A stretch of 13,941 bases of DNA, taken from NCBI GenBank assembly GCA_040307385.1, contig JAWRJQ010000036.1, forward strand, positions 1-13,941, given 5' to 3'. Both the position numbers and the translations under genes were made by a program. Numbering within the stretch: position 1 is the first letter of the stretch; each line of letters starts with the position of its first letter. Source of the DNA: RUG721 sp040307385. GTDB lineage: Bacteria; Actinomycetota; Coriobacteriia; Coriobacteriales; Atopobiaceae. The notes under the pieces are model-generated. The model was given only the letters and a program-made list of their open reading frames with translations, did not search any database and was not told the origin of the DNA. This document shows, one piece after another, positions 12,712 through 13,941 of the stretch.

Positions 12712-13941
12712 CTACCCTCCGTAGAACCTGATGCTGCGGATGCCCTCGCGTGCGGCGGAAAGGTTGTCTCGAACCGTATCCATTGCGTGCGCGAACGTGG
12801 CGTCGCGCGCACGTGCGCTTTCGAAGATCCGGCGCACGCTCCCTTCCGTGGTATCGGTCACGTCGCGTATCTGGCGGCGGAACATCTCGATATCGTCCAC
12901 ATGCCGATCGATGTCGAGCCTCCTGAAGAACCGCTCGCCTCGGTACCATTCATTCCAACGGCGCACGTCGTAGACGGGCTCCGTGTCGACTTCGCGCACG
13001 AGGGCGAGAATCTCCTCGAGCTTCGCGTCCGAGAAGTCGCGCACGACGGTGGAGGCGAACATCCCTCCTCCATCGCCCACCGCCCCGCGGGCGCGGATCT
13101 GGCGCCTGCCGCGCTCGACGCTGTCGCGCAGCGCGAGGAGGAACTGCTCGGAAAACCCCATCGAGAGGAGCAGGTTCCGAACGGCTCCGGCAAGATCCTC
13201 GAGGACGCCCTCGAAGAACCGCAGCAGCGCCACTGCGCCGATACCTGCAGTCCCGAACAGGACGAGGAGCAGCACCAGGAAGGCGCCCTCCAAGGTTGCG
13301 AGCAGCGTGGAGATGGCGAACCTTGCGCCTAGGATGATGAGAACGTCGCCCTCGGTCGACACGTCCGACAGGCCGCTGGAAACCAGGATCTCGGCGAGGA
13401 GCGTCACGAGCAGGTCCCCCAGGCGCGGATATTCCATCATGTAGGCGATAACCAGGCCCATGCCCTCGGGATCCTCCATGATGACCTCGGTTGGACTCTG
13501 CTGCTTGGAACCCATCGTCGCGTCGAGGAGCTTGCCGAGGAAGGTGCCCATGATGACGCGATCCTCGTGCGTAGTGGCGTTGCCGAGCCAAACGGTGAAG
13601 AGCTCGATCTCGGTTGCCGCAGGGCTGCGCGCGCCCTCCTCTCCCAGCTCCCAATCGTCCCCGGAGAGCGCCTCGGGGGAGTGGTTCATCAGGTAGCTGT
13701 GAAAAAACTGGGGGCCGAGGCGCGTCGCCTGCCTGTATGTGATGACTCCGGCGATGCTGTTGAGCAGCGCGCTCACGTAATCACCCTCGGCCCTGATGGC
13801 AACCATGATATCCTTCTTTTCCTCGATCTTGGCTGCATAGTATGCCATGGCCTCCGGACCGAAGCCCTGCCCATCCAAGGAGACGCAGCGTATGACGTGG
13901 CTGCAGGCGAGCGCGGCGGACTCGGCCTTGTTGCCGCCGTT
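12712..13941 (-). CDS. DUF2974 (Mbeg1-like) alpha/beta-hydrolase with membrane segment, N-terminus cut by window edge
   Basis: The frame is open to the window edge, so the 5' part is missing; 409 residues are visible. The first visible residues, NGGNKAE, fit the end of a GHSxGGNK nucleophile elbow whose Ser would lie just outside. Then come RCVSLDGQGF, RAEGDYVSALL (possible catalytic Asp) and LMNHSPEAL (possible catalytic His), the pattern I know from DUF2974/Mbeg1-like proteins. A strongly hydrophobic stretch (near 13240-13345, including LEGAFLVLLLVLFGTAGIGA) suggests one or two membrane helices. The last ~120 residues (from FSDAKLEEIL) are helical and coiled-coil-like, with a WNEWYRGERFF segment. 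A TTG at 13876 could be read as a start but lies inside the conserved VSLDGQGF motif. It is followed 4 bases later by the small coiled-coil gene. Substrate unknown; a lipase-like or secreted-effector role is inference. Confidence 0.65.
   Translation of the reverse strand, partial: NGGNKAESAALACSHVIRCVSLDGQGFGPEAMAYYAAKIEEKKDIMVAIRAEGDYVSALLNSIAGVITYRQATRLGPQFFHSYLMNHSPEALSGDDWELGEEGARSPAATEIELFTVWLGNATTHEDRVIMGTFLGKLLDATMGSKQQSPTEVIMEDPEGMGLVIAYMMEYPRLGDLLVTLLAEILVSSGLSDVSTEGDVLIILGARFAISTLLATLEGAFLVLLLVLFGTAGIGAVALLRFFEGVLEDLAGAVRNLLLSMGFSEQFLLALRDSVERGRRQIRARGAVGDGGGMFASTVVRDFSDAKLEEILALVREVDTEPVYDVRRWNEWYRGERFFRRLDIDRHVDDIEMFRRQIRDVTDTTEGSVRRIFESARARDATFAHAMDTVRDNLSAAREGIRSIRFYGG

Noticed and set aside
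13876..13878. TTG start codon for the DUF2974 gene
   Set aside because: The frame is open to the window edge and the upstream residues continue a conserved hydrolase motif, so the gene begins outside the window.

Overview
The window is high-GC bacterial DNA from an anaerobe. I infer the actinobacterial class Coriobacteriia (Eggerthella/Slackia/Collinsella/Olsenella relatives) with moderate confidence. The grounds are the high GC with strong G/C third positions, purely anaerobic redox enzymes, and a DUF559-type nuclease whose wording I associate with that class. No 16S or other taxonomic marker is present.

Layout from left to right. (1) 1-240: part of a palindromic repeat element (copy 1) and a tRNA-Gln(TTG) on the minus strand with its promoter. 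(2) 368-3321: a tightly packed housekeeping operon, glmU-prs-pth, with a zero-base junction and a one-base overlap. (3) 3322-3488: a structured intergenic region with two perfect inverted repeats around a probable promoter. (4) 3489-6373: nfnA-nfnB (NADH-dependent ferredoxin:NADP+ oxidoreductase), then a YedF-like TusA/DsrE protein that has lost the canonical cysteines, then a hairpin terminator. (5) 6519-10768: an extended -10 promoter, a leader hairpin, and hydC-hydB-hydA, a trimeric [FeFe]-hydrogenase of the electron-bifurcating type. (6) 10769-12274: a 19-bp tandem repeat running into element copy 2, then a DUF559/Vsr-like nuclease gene, then element copy 3. (7) 12288-13941, minus strand: a small coiled-coil protein downstream of a truncated DUF2974 (Mbeg1-like) hydrolase with a membrane segment.

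The central genes form a redox module. HydABC would couple H2 with NAD(H) and ferredoxin, and NfnAB would couple NADH, ferredoxin and NADP(H). Together they would let the cell balance reducing equivalents through hydrogen and make NADPH for biosynthesis.

The most unusual signal is the 109-bp nested-palindrome element. Its arms are conserved among three copies, and the linker in copy 1 differs in sequence but keeps the same length. Copies 2 and 3 differ at only five positions and bracket the nuclease gene closely. This resembles a small non-autonomous or composite mobile unit, or a REP-like element paired with a nuclease. The second most unusual is the YedF-like protein with all its signature cysteines replaced, placed between two electron-bifurcating machines.
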